DNA of 64,000 nucleotides from Mucilaginibacter sp. cycad4. GTDB lineage: Bacteria; Bacteroidota; Bacteroidia; Sphingobacteriales; Sphingobacteriaceae. Positions within the stretch are counted from its first letter, which is position 1. The number at the start of each line of letters is the position of its first letter. The stretch spans positions 4,154,001 to 4,218,000 of the forward strand of contig NZ_CP139559.1 of the NCBI RefSeq assembly GCF_034263275.1. The letters are read 5' to 3'. This document shows, one piece after another, positions 15,933 through 23,767 of this stretch. The notes beneath the pieces are model-generated. The model was not told where the DNA came from and searched no databases. It saw only the letters and a program-made list of their open reading frames with translations. Position numbers and translations under genes: made by a program.

Positions 15933-17744
15933 TTATTGACTGGTAAATTTCTTAGCGTTGATCTTGCGTTCGTTTTCGTTAAGGTAAATTTTACGTAAAC
16001 GGATGCTTTGCGGTGTAACCTCAATGTACTCATCGGCCTGGATATACTCCATTGATTCCTCTAACGAGAATTTGATGGCCGGGGCAATACGCACGTTGGT
16101 ATCGCTGCCTGATGCACGCATGTTGGTTAACTGCTTGCCTTTGGTTAAGTTAATAACCAAATCGTTATCGCGGATGTGCTCGCCCAAAACCTGTCCTTCG
16201 TAAATATCAACTCCCGGATCAACGTGGAACCTGCCGCGGTCCTGTAATTTATCAATTGCGAAAGCAGTAGTTTTACCGGTATCCATTGATACCAATACAC
16301 CATTTAAACGGCCCGGGATCTGGCCTTTCCAAGGCTCATATGCTTTGAAACGGTGTGCCATGATAGCCTCGCCGCCTGTTGCGGTTAATACGTTGTTACG
16401 TAAACCGATGATACCGCGCGCAGGGATATCAAACTCAAGGTGCTGCAAGTCGCCTTTAGGCTCCATGATCAACAGATCTCCTTTACGTTGTGTTACCAGC
16501 TCTATTACTTTACCGGCAACATCGCCCGGTACGTCAACAATCAGGGTTTCAACCGGCTCACATTTAACACCGTTAATTTCTTTAACGATAACCTGCGGCT
16601 GGCCAACCTGCAATTCGTAACCTTCACGACGCATTGTTTCAATCAATACCGATAAGTGAAGGATACCACGACCATAAACCAGGTATGAATCAGGCGATTC
16701 GGTTTCAACAACCTTAAGCGCCAGGTTTTTCTCCATCTCCTTGTACAAACGATCGCGCAGGTGGCGTGAAGTAACAAATTTACCTTCTTTACCAAAGAAA
16801 GGTGAAGTATTGATGGTGAACAACATATTCATTGTTGGCTCATCAATTTTGATAACCTCTAATTGTTCCGGGTTTTCAAAATCGGCAATGGTATCACCAA
16901 TATCAAAACCTTCAATACCTACTACAGCACAGATATCGCCTGAGCTAACTTCGGTAGCTTTTACCTTACCTAAACCTTCAAAGGTATAAAGTTCTTTTAT
17001 CCTTGATTTTTGGATAGTGCCATCGCGTTTTACCAATGATACCGGCTGGTTTTCTTTGATGGTACCGCGGGCTACACGACCGATAGCGATACGGCCTACG
17101 AAAGATGAATAATCTAACGAGGTGATCTGCATTTGTAAAGTACCTTCGGCAATAGGGGCCGGAGGAATGTTTTCCAGAATTGCATCCATCAACGGGAAAA
17201 TATCCGTTGTTGGTTTTTTATAATCGGTGCTCATCCAGCCTTGTTTTGATGAACCGTAGATAACCGGGAAGTCCAGTTGTTCTTCGGTAGCTTCAAGGTT
17301 GAAGAATAATTCAAAAATTTGTTCGTAAACTTCTTCAGGACGGCAGTTCTCTTTATCAACTTTGTTTACAACCACAATTGGCTTAAGGCCCAAAGCCAAA
17401 GCTTTTTGCGTTACAAAACGGGTTTGAGGCATAGCGCCTTCAAAAGCGTCGCAAAGTAACAACACACCATCGGCCATTTTCAATACACGCTCAACCTCGC
17501 CACCAAAGTCGGCGTGACCAGGAGTATCAATAATGTTGATCTTAACATCTTTATACCTTACAGATACGTTTTTTGAAACGATGGTAATACCACGCTCACG
17601 TTCAAGGTCATTGTTGTCAAGGATTAACTCTCCGGTTTGCTCATTGTCCCTGAAAATGGCACAGCTGTGCAGGATTTTATCAACCAAAGTAGTTTTACCG
17701 TGGTCAACGTGCGCGATGATCGCAATATTTCTGATTTTTTGCAT
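15933..17744 (-). CDS. typA: Translational GTPase TypA/BipA
   Basis: Ribosome-binding GTPase involved in 50S assembly and stress adaptation. The 603 residues show G1 AHVDHGKTTLVDKIL (11-25), switch I ERGITI, G3 DTPGHADFGGEVER, G4 NKVDKE, EF-G-like domains II, III and V, and the TypA-specific C-terminal domain ending near SIRLRKIYLNENERK. Length and motif order are normal. A TACCTTTG promoter lies 24 bases upstream and a terminator follows, so it is monocistronic. Confidence 0.97.
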   Translation of the reverse strand: MQKIRNIAIIAHVDHGKTTLVDKILHSCAIFRDNEQTGELILDNNDLERERGITIVSKNVSVRYKDVKINIIDTPGHADFGGEVERVLKMADGVLLLCDAFEGAMPQTRFVTQKALALGLKPIVVVNKVDKENCRPEEVYEQIFELFFNLEATEEQLDFPVIYGSSKQGWMSTDYKKPTTDIFPLMDAILENIPPAPIAEGTLQMQITSLDYSSFVGRIAIGRVARGTIKENQPVSLVKRDGTIQKSRIKELYTFEGLGKVKATEVSSGDICAVVGIEGFDIGDTIADFENPEQLEVIKIDEPTMNMLFTINTSPFFGKEGKFVTSRHLRDRLYKEMEKNLALKVVETESPDSYLVYGRGILHLSVLIETMRREGYELQVGQPQVIVKEINGVKCEPVETLIVDVPGDVAGKVIELVTQRKGDLLIMEPKGDLQHLEFDIPARGIIGLRNNVLTATGGEAIMAHRFKAYEPWKGQIPGRLNGVLVSMDTGKTTAFAIDKLQDRGRFHVDPGVDIYEGQVLGEHIRDNDLVINLTKGKQLTNMRASGSDTNVRIAPAIKFSLEESMEYIQADEYIEVTPQSIRLRKIYLNENERKINAKKFTSQ

Positions 17745-17767
17745 GAAAATGCCTCTCTAAATTTGGC

Positions 17768-17776
17768 GCAAAGGTA
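17768..17776 (-). promoter_or_regulatory. Bacteroidota-type -7 element for typA
   Basis: Minus-strand TACCTTTGC fits TAnnTTTG followed by C and ends 24 bases before the typA ATG. Confidence 0.55.
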
Positions 17777-17837
17777 ACGTTAATATATGAGATTTAAAAA
17801 CCTTTGCAAGTTATAGTTGGGAATTAATACATTAAGC

Positions 17838-18221
17838 TTACCAAACAACACTTGCGGGGTATGCCTTAAAGTGTTGGTCGGCAGAAATGATTGTGAAATT
17901 TTCCGCGATTGACTGCGAAATCAGCAGACGATCAAACGGATCGCCATGATAATGTGGCAGGGATATTAGCTTACTTAAATGATAAGGTGTTATATCAAGG
18001 ATTTCGAATTGCTTATTAATCAGATAACTATAGAAATTTTCATAGCCAATTTCAATATTAAGCTTTTTTAAAGCGACCTTGATAGCCATTTCCCATAGTG
18101 ACGCCATACTTACATAACATTGATTATCGGGATCTTCGATTAATTGTTTGGCTGTTTTAGATAATCTATCATCAGAAGCCTGAAACCAAAGGATTGCCTG
18201 TGTATCAATAAGCAACTGCAT
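17838..18221 (-). CDS. PIN-domain toxin, VapC-like
   Basis: 127-residue PIN ribonuclease-like toxin of a type II toxin-antitoxin pair. The acidic residues expected of the metal site are visible: LLIDTQAILW (Asp 5), a Glu in SLWEMAIK, DPFDRLLISQS and SADQHF. The sequence pattern (IDTQAILW...HGDPFDRLL) is the Sll0205-like PIN subgroup. The ATG shares one base with the antitoxin stop (TAATG), so translation is coupled. It would cleave RNA when the partner is degraded; the target is unknown. Confidence 0.88.
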   Translation of the reverse strand: MQLLIDTQAILWFQASDDRLSKTAKQLIEDPDNQCYVSMASLWEMAIKVALKKLNIEIGYENFYSYLINKQFEILDITPYHLSKLISLPHYHGDPFDRLLISQSIAENFTIISADQHFKAYPASVVW

Positions 18222-18436
18222 TACATATAATCTTTGAAATCCTCAAGTGGTTCGTCAAAATCTTCCGACATCCAAATTTTGCCTTTCAAACTTCCATATC
18301 CCCTTACAGTCTGATTCCCATCTAACAATTCAACATTGGTAAACTTTTTCAAAAGCTTATCTACATCTTTCTCTATCTGAGTTTGTAAGTCAGGTGGTAA
18401 TTGATCAAGCTTTTTTATAAGTGTAGCACTAACCAT
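18221..18436 (-). CDS. DUF2281-type antitoxin
   Basis: 71-residue partner of the PIN toxin. It carries the DUF2281 pattern: an N-terminal helix LIKKLDQLPPDLQTQIEKDV, then GYGSLKGKIWMSEDFDEPLE and FKDYM at the C-terminus, the segment thought to bind the toxin. It is the first gene of the pair, as usual for antitoxins, and lies in AT-rich DNA with a TAGCTTTA element upstream. Confidence 0.85.
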   Translation of the reverse strand: MVSATLIKKLDQLPPDLQTQIEKDVDKLLKKFTNVELLDGNQTVRGYGSLKGKIWMSEDFDEPLEDFKDYM

Positions 18437-18476
18437 ATTCTTAAACTTAATAAAGCTAATTTACAAAAAACAAATC

Positions 18477-19292
18477 TTATCTCCCAAAAGCCCAAACCAA
18501 AAACTTGGCCATCGCCTTGCCCCACGTAGCAGTATCATGCGTACCTCCTACTACTTCAACATACTGAATTTCCTCCGGGCGTTTAAAACCATTGGCTTCC
18601 ATTTCCCTGATCAGGTCGATGGTATCATCAATGGCATCGATAATGCCATTTTTATTACGGTCGCTGGTTTCATCTCTGGTGCCGGTTTGCAGCCAGGCGC
18701 TGATAGCCGGTTTATTTTTGGTTTCCCTTATTACCTGGTGCATTAACCTGTCGGCCTCGGTGTAACCTTTAGCGAGATCTTTCCCTCTCCACCAAAACGA
18801 ACCTGAAAAAACGCCGGTTTTATTGAACAATGCAGGGTTGTTCCAAACAATATCAAAAGCAGATAAGCCACCGAGCGAAAAGCCGGCAAAGGCCGTTATA
18901 TCAAACTCATTAAAGCCGGTCAACTGTTGTAATTGAGGCAGCAATTCTTCTTTTATAAATTGTGTATATACAGCAGCTTTTGCGCCACGGCCTTTAAAAT
19001 CGGGCTTACCCGCAATGCCATATTCATCAAGGCGGTCATCTCCGGCATGGATAGCCACAATCAGTACCGGTTTAAGCCGATTGGTATTGTATAAGGTTTC
19101 GAGCGTATTTTTTAACCCCAGGCTCTCCAGTTCCTGTCCATCGTTGAGTAACAGTAAATTCAGAGGCTCAGCAATATCGCCATCCTCGGGTTTCAGGACG
19201 GTTAAAGTTACTTCCCGCTCAAGCAGTGCTGAGGTTATATTTATTTCCTGTTCGGTTATCGTCATTTCAGTATCAAGCCAACCCGGGTACAT
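18477..19292 (-). CDS. Cytosolic esterase, enterochelin-esterase-like
   Basis: 271 residues without a signal peptide. The alpha/beta hydrolase features are LNLLLLNDGQELE, LIVAIHAGDDRLDEYG, AFAGFSLGGLSAF (nucleophile in GFSLGG) and a C-terminal GGTHDTATW that supplies the likely His. ATG 19290-19292 is used because a TATTTTTG promoter element ends 27 bases upstream; an internal ATG at 19265 is possible. It is divergent from the amidoligase cluster's first esterase across a 138-base gap and might share its regulation. Confidence 0.85.
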   Translation of the reverse strand: MYPGWLDTEMTITEQEINITSALLEREVTLTVLKPEDGDIAEPLNLLLLNDGQELESLGLKNTLETLYNTNRLKPVLIVAIHAGDDRLDEYGIAGKPDFKGRGAKAAVYTQFIKEELLPQLQQLTGFNEFDITAFAGFSLGGLSAFDIVWNNPALFNKTGVFSGSFWWRGKDLAKGYTEADRLMHQVIRETKNKPAISAWLQTGTRDETSDRNKNGIIDAIDDTIDLIREMEANGFKRPEEIQYVEVVGGTHDTATWGKAMAKFLVWAFGR

Positions 19293-19318
19293 CTCTTTCT
19301 AAATTAAAATTAAGGGCG

Positions 19319-19326
19319 CAAAAATA
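19319..19326 (-). promoter_or_regulatory. Bacteroidota-type -7 element for the esterase at 18477-19292
   Basis: Minus-strand TATTTTTG (followed by C) fits TAnnTTTG and ends 27 bases before the ATG, in the gap between divergent esterase genes. Confidence 0.45.
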
Positions 19327-19430
19327 AGCTATACTTTTTACTTTTTGGCGGCTAAGGATTAATATTATCAGGCTGTTGCCTTTTTCAAACAAACCTCCTA
19401 ACTTACAATCATTATAAAAACTACACTGCT

Positions 19431-20138
19431 TTGACCGAAAAATTTCACCGCTGGCACTCCCCCAACACCAACACCGACCTCGAAATGCTGGTATTCGGCG
19501 ACCGCGGTTACCCTGTGATCGTTTTCCCGACCACAAAAGGCCGCTACTATCAAAACAAAGATTTCGGCCTTATCGAAAGCGTAAAATGGTTTGTTGACAA
19601 TGGCCTGGTGAAGATCTATTGCCCCGATACCATCGACGACCGCAGCTGGTACAACAAAGGCATCCACCCGGCCGATAGGGCCAAAACCTATGCAGGTTAC
19701 GATCGCATGCTGGTAAACGAGCTTATCCCCTGGGCAATGCATGAAACAGGTGTTGGCAAAGTAGCTGTGGCCGGCTGTAGTTTTGGCGGATACCATGCAG
19801 CCAATTTCGCATTCAAGCACCCCGAAAAAGTAAAGCACCTGTTTAGTATGGGCGGGGCTTTTGACATTAAAATGTTTACCGATGGCTATTATGATGACAA
19901 CATTTTTTATAACAACCCGGTTGATTTTTTGCCGGGCAGCAATCATCAGGATCTTTGGCAAATGAACATTGTACTTGGTACATCCGAGTATGACATCTGC
20001 AAAAGATATAATATTCAGCTCTCAAATATTTTAAAACAAAAAAACATTAAACACTGGCTGGATATCCGCCCATTTGCGAATCACGACTGGCCCATCTGGC
20101 GCGAAATGTTCCCGCATTATCTATCAACAATTAAATAA
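19431..20138 (+). CDS. Esterase (alpha/beta hydrolase), first gene of the amidoligase cluster
   Basis: 235 residues starting at TTG (19431-19433); no in-frame ATG fits better. It has no signal peptide. Motifs: RGYPVIVFPTTKGRYYQN (strand before the oxyanion hole), VAVAGCSFGGYHAANFAFKHP (nucleophile Ser in GCSFGG) and a C-terminal ANHDWPIWREMFPHY with the catalytic His. This class is annotated as esterase and often sits beside ATP-grasp and carboxylate-amine ligase genes in Bacteroidota, as here. It may trim or release an ester or amide intermediate of the pathway, which is inference. Confidence 0.85.
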   Translation: MTEKFHRWHSPNTNTDLEMLVFGDRGYPVIVFPTTKGRYYQNKDFGLIESVKWFVDNGLVKIYCPDTIDDRSWYNKGIHPADRAKTYAGYDRMLVNELIPWAMHETGVGKVAVAGCSFGGYHAANFAFKHPEKVKHLFSMGGAFDIKMFTDGYYDDNIFYNNPVDFLPGSNHQDLWQMNIVLGTSEYDICKRYNIQLSNILKQKNIKHWLDIRPFANHDWPIWREMFPHYLSTIK

Positions 20139-20262
20139 AGAGGCAAGAAATCAAGATTCAAGAAACAAGAAAATAAGATTCAAGAGACGGGAAATACAGA
20201 TTCAAGAGGCAAGAGTTTAAGAGACAGGAAAGAAATGAAAAAATGAAAAAATAAAGAGCAAG
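20139..20262 (+). repeat. Degenerate purine-rich tandem repeat
   Basis: About four imperfect copies of a 22- to 25-base unit around AGATTCAAGA, with AAGAAA spacers, fill the gap before the ATP-grasp gene. No frame or hairpin is evident. Confidence 0.55.
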
Positions 20263-20315
20263 ATTTACATCAACCTGAAACCCAAAGAAAAACAAACATA
20301 TAAACACCTACTACC

Positions 20316-21488
20316 ATGAAAAAAATTGGCATCTTATTCGGACAGGAAGATTCGTTTCCGCAAGCATTTGTTGACCGTGTAAACCAAAAGGCAGAAAAAG
20401 GCATCAGTGCCGAGTTTGTACGGCTTGATAAGGTAATGCAGGCCGAACCGCTTGATTATGCTGTGATCATTGACCGTATTTCGCAGGATGTGCCTTACTA
20501 TCGCGCAGCCCTGAAAAATGCCGCTATTTGCGGTACTGCTGTTATCAACAACCCTTTTTGGTGGAGCGCTGACGAAAAGTTTTTCAACAATGCCCTTGCT
20601 GTAAAAATCGGGGTACCCGTACCCAAAACGGTGATCCTGCCATCAAAGGAATTGCCCGATGATACTACCAATAAGTCATTCCGGAACCTGGCTTACCCGC
20701 TTGATTGGAACGGCATTTTCAATTATGTAGGTTTTCCGGCCTATATGAAACCGTTTGACGGCGGCGGCTGGAAAGAGGTTTACAGAGTAGAAAACGAGAA
20801 GGATTTTTTCAGCAAATACGATAAAACCAAACAGCACGTGATGATGCTGCAGGAAGAGGTAGTTTTTGACGATTACTTTCGCTGTTATTGCATTGGCGGC
20901 AAACATGTACGCATCATGCAGTATGAACCCCGCAACCCGCACCACCTGCGCTATGAACACGGTAAGGCACCGGCCTCCAAAAAACTGTTGGATACCATTA
21001 AAGATTATGTAATAAAACTAAATCAATATTTAGGTTACGATTTTAATACGGTTGAGTTTGCCGTTCGCGATGGCATTCCTTATGCTATTGATTTTTGTAA
21101 CCCCGCTCCTGATGCTGAAGTTACCAGCGTAGGCCAGGAAAACTTTGACTGGGTGGTTGAAACTGCCGCCGATTACGCCATTGAACGTGCAAAAAGTCAA
21201 AAGGACGGCGTCGATAACCTTACCTGGGGCGAGTATGTAAAAACATCGGCAGCAAAAACACCACTGGTAGCGGCTGCTAAAAAAGCCGCTGTTAAAGCCG
21301 ATGTATCGGTAGCTGCGGTTGACCATGCCATTGAAGCAGAAGGGAAAGTAAAGAAAACCAAAGTAGCTAAGGCGCCGGTTACAAAAGCTGCTGCTGCGAA
21401 GGAGCCGGTGGTAAAAGAACCGGTTGTGAAAGCCGCTGCTGTAAAAGAAAAAGCAGCGATTAAGCCTAAAAAGGCGGCTAAGAAATAA
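20316..21488 (+). CDS. RimK-like ATP-grasp ligase with Lys/Ala-rich tail
   Basis: 390 residues. The N-terminal domain begins KKIGILFGQEDSFPQAFVDRV. An ATP-grasp domain (about 100-290) shows YMKPFDGGGWKEVYRV (nucleotide-binding Lys and Gly-rich loop), MMLQEEVVFDDYFRCYCIGG and the metal-binding end TVEFAVRDGIPYAIDFCNPAPD (Glu and Asn ligands). Such enzymes join a carboxylate to an amine through an acyl phosphate. From about residue 305 the protein becomes a histone-like Lys/Ala/Val tail of about 85 residues, unusual for the family and perhaps nucleic-acid or polyanion binding. It is followed by the YbdK-type ligase gene. Confidence 0.88.
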   Translation: MKKIGILFGQEDSFPQAFVDRVNQKAEKGISAEFVRLDKVMQAEPLDYAVIIDRISQDVPYYRAALKNAAICGTAVINNPFWWSADEKFFNNALAVKIGVPVPKTVILPSKELPDDTTNKSFRNLAYPLDWNGIFNYVGFPAYMKPFDGGGWKEVYRVENEKDFFSKYDKTKQHVMMLQEEVVFDDYFRCYCIGGKHVRIMQYEPRNPHHLRYEHGKAPASKKLLDTIKDYVIKLNQYLGYDFNTVEFAVRDGIPYAIDFCNPAPDAEVTSVGQENFDWVVETAADYAIERAKSQKDGVDNLTWGEYVKTSAAKTPLVAAAKKAAVKADVSVAAVDHAIEAEGKVKKTKVAKAPVTKAAAAKEPVVKEPVVKAAAVKEKAAIKPKKAAKK

Positions 21489-21494
21489 TATTAA

Positions 21495-21587
21495 GTCATG
21501 CCGAACTTGTTTCGGCACCTCACTTGTAAGTTAAGCTTGCATGGTCTATACCCTGCGTGTGGGGTGCTGAAACAAGTTCAGCATGAC
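21495..21587. repeat. 25-base imperfect inverted repeat
   Basis: Arms GTCATGCCGAACTTGTTTCG (21495-) and its near complement ending GTTCAGCATGAC (21587) enclose about 40 bases. It is a typical intergenic palindrome of Bacteroidota and may act as a terminator or mRNA stabiliser between two cluster genes. Confidence 0.7.
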
Positions 21588-21613
21588 GTTTTCATTACTA
21601 ACCCTAACCAATT

Positions 21614-22711
21614 ATGAACGAATTTACCTTAGGTGTTGAAGAAGAATTTATGGTGATTGATCCCGTATCGCGGGAACTGAAATCGCATGAGCAAAAAATT
21701 GTGGATGCAGCCCAAAAGATCCATGAAGACCAGGTAAAAGCCGAAATGCACCAGGCCGTGGTTGAGGTGGGCACCCATATTTGCCGCAATACAGAAGAAG
21801 CCCGTAAAGAAGTGGGTAAGCTTCGTACCACGGTGGCCCAACTGGCCGGAGATATTGGCCTGCGTATTGGCGCTGCCGGTACACATCCTTTTTCACACTG
21901 GCAGCACCAATTGATTACCGATAATCCAAGATATTTTGAAATTGTGGATGAGATGCAGGAGGCTGCCCGCTCCAACCTCATTTTTGGGTTGCATGTGCAT
22001 GTAGGCATCCAGTCGCGCGATATGGCTATTCATATAGCCAACCAGGTGCGGTACTTTTTGCCGCATGTGTATGCGCTTTCAACCAATTCGCCGTTTTGGG
22101 AAGGGCGAAATACCGGTTTTAAATCGTTCCGCACCAAGGTTTTTGATAAGTTTCCGCGTACGGGCATCCCCGATTATTTCAGCAGTATTGAGGAGTACGA
22201 CCGCTACATTAAGCTGCTCGTAAAAACCAATTGTATTGATAACGCCAAAAAAATCTGGTGGGATATCCGTGTACACCCATTCTTTGAAACCATCGAATTC
22301 CGAATTTGCGACTGCCCTATGCTTGTTGATGAAACCATTGCTTTTGCTGCGCTATTCCAGGCATTGTGTGCCAAGCTTTACAAACTACGGGCACAAAACA
22401 TGAAGTTCATTAACTATTCGCGTGCGCTTATCAATGAAAATAAATGGCGCGCAGCCCGTTACGGCATCGACGGAAAAATGATAGACTTTGGTAAGGAAAT
22501 GGAGGTAAATACCCGCTCACTGATATTGGAGCTGCTTGATTTTGTAGACGATGTAGTTGACGAACTTGGCTCGCGCGATGACCTGCAATATGTACACAAT
22601 ATACTGGAGCATGGCACCGGTGCCGACAGGCAACTGGCCATTTACCAGCAAAACAATAACTTTGCCGATGTGGTGGATTATATCACCTCACAAACACTGA
22701 AGGGGTTGTAA
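21614..22711 (+). CDS. YbdK-type carboxylate-amine ligase (GCS2 family)
   Basis: 365 residues of the glutamate-cysteine ligase type 2 superfamily: FTLGVEEEFMVIDPVSREL at the start, VKAEMHQAVVEVGTHIC, GLHVHVGIQ (the His-rich core), FWEGRNTGFKSFR, and FETIEFRICDCPM. E. coli YbdK has weak glutamate-cysteine ligase activity, but the physiological reaction of most members is unknown. Placed between an ATP-grasp ligase and an amidotransferase, it probably adds an amine or amino acid to a shared product. The length is normal. Confidence 0.92.
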   Translation: MNEFTLGVEEEFMVIDPVSRELKSHEQKIVDAAQKIHEDQVKAEMHQAVVEVGTHICRNTEEARKEVGKLRTTVAQLAGDIGLRIGAAGTHPFSHWQHQLITDNPRYFEIVDEMQEAARSNLIFGLHVHVGIQSRDMAIHIANQVRYFLPHVYALSTNSPFWEGRNTGFKSFRTKVFDKFPRTGIPDYFSSIEEYDRYIKLLVKTNCIDNAKKIWWDIRVHPFFETIEFRICDCPMLVDETIAFAALFQALCAKLYKLRAQNMKFINYSRALINENKWRAARYGIDGKMIDFGKEMEVNTRSLILELLDFVDDVVDELGSRDDLQYVHNILEHGTGADRQLAIYQQNNNFADVVDYITSQTLKGL

Positions 22712-22833
22712 GCCCCTCCCAAACCCTCCCCGGTAGGGAGGGCTTTAAACAGCTGGGAGTAATAAAAGGGGATAAAATATTTTTTAACATAAAACAAAAA
22801 GTCTCCCCTACCGAGGGAGATTTAGAGGGGGGG
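22709..22833. repeat. REP-like repeat, copy 1
   Basis: Left arm CCCTCCCCGGTAGGGAGGGC (from about 22725) and right arm CTCCCCTACCGAGGGAG with the tail ATTTAGAGGGG. The family recurs at 23649-23765 and, reversed, at 62254-62435. It fills the gap between the YbdK-type and amidotransferase genes. Confidence 0.7.
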
Positions 22834-22843
22834 GCTCGGGCAT

Positions 22844-23704
22844 ATGAAACCGGAAATAAAAGTGGCCATACTTGATCTGTATGATGGGATAGCGAACGAA
22901 GGTATGCGCGGTTTCCAGGATATTTTGAAGCGATATAAGGCCGAACATGATCTGAATTTAAGCTACCAGATCTTCGATGTACGCCGCAAATGCGAAATGC
23001 CGGGTACCAATTTTGATATCTATATTTCAAGCGGTGGCCCGGGTAACCCGTTAGAAACCGAGGGTACCGAATGGGAAAAGAAATATTTTAACCTGGTTGA
23101 TAAGCTGGAAGATCATAACTTATCCAACAACAGTAACAAAAAGCATGTGTTCTTTGTGTGCCATTCGTTTCAGTTAATGTGCCGTCATTACAAGCTGGGC
23201 GATATCAATATGCGCCGTTCCCCTTCATTTGGGGTACTGCCGGTTAATAAAACCGAACTTGGTTTAAATGAGCCTTTATTTGAAGGTTTAGCCGAGCCTT
23301 TTTACGCCGTTGATTCACGAAGCTGGCAGGTGATCAACCCGGATGAAAAACGTTTTAAGGAACTGGGTATGCAACTGGTGGCGATAGAAAAAGAACGTCC
23401 GCATGTTGATTTGCCCAGGGCTATGATGGCTATCCGGTATAATGATTATTTCTTCGCCACGCAGTTTCATCCCGAAGCCGACGCCGGAGGGATGAAGGGA
23501 ATGCTGCTTCGCGAAGAAAAAAAGCAGGAGGTGATCAGCGAGCATGGTGAGGTTAAATACAAGGAAATGCTTGAACGCCTTGATGATCCGGATAAAATAA
23601 CATATACCCAGCATACGCTGATCCCTGATTTTTTGGATATGGCGGTTGGCCCCACCCAACCCTCCCCTAAAGGGAGAGGGCTTTTAGAAGTTAAAGAAGA
23701 TTAA
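22844..23704 (+). CDS. Class I glutamine amidotransferase-like protein
   Basis: 286 residues with the triad-type GATase fold: YISSGGPGNPLE (oxyanion strand), FFVCHSFQLMCRHY (nucleophile Cys in VCHSFQ) and FFATQFHPEADAGG (His and Glu). Class I GATases release ammonia from glutamine for a partner, or act as gamma-glutamyl hydrolases when free-standing. Here the partners are presumably the neighbouring ligases. The last about 20 residues (PTQPSPKGRGLL) are encoded by a REP-like repeat arm and look like an accidental extension. Confidence 0.88.
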   Translation: MKPEIKVAILDLYDGIANEGMRGFQDILKRYKAEHDLNLSYQIFDVRRKCEMPGTNFDIYISSGGPGNPLETEGTEWEKKYFNLVDKLEDHNLSNNSNKKHVFFVCHSFQLMCRHYKLGDINMRRSPSFGVLPVNKTELGLNEPLFEGLAEPFYAVDSRSWQVINPDEKRFKELGMQLVAIEKERPHVDLPRAMMAIRYNDYFFATQFHPEADAGGMKGMLLREEKKQEVISEHGEVKYKEMLERLDDPDKITYTQHTLIPDFLDMAVGPTQPSPKGRGLLEVKED

Positions 23705-23765
23705 TAATTTTATTATAAACCGTAATAAAAAAGCCTCCCCTTCAGGGGAGATTTAGAGGGGCTAA
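23649..23765. repeat. REP-like repeat, copy 2
   Basis: Left arm CCCCACCCAACCCTCCCC, then AAAGGGAGAGGGCTTTT, and right arm GCCTCCCCTTCAGGGGAG with ATTTAGAGGGGC. The left arm lies inside the 3' end of the amidotransferase gene; the right arm ends 3 bases before the next ATG. Confidence 0.75.
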
Positions 23766-23767
23766 TA

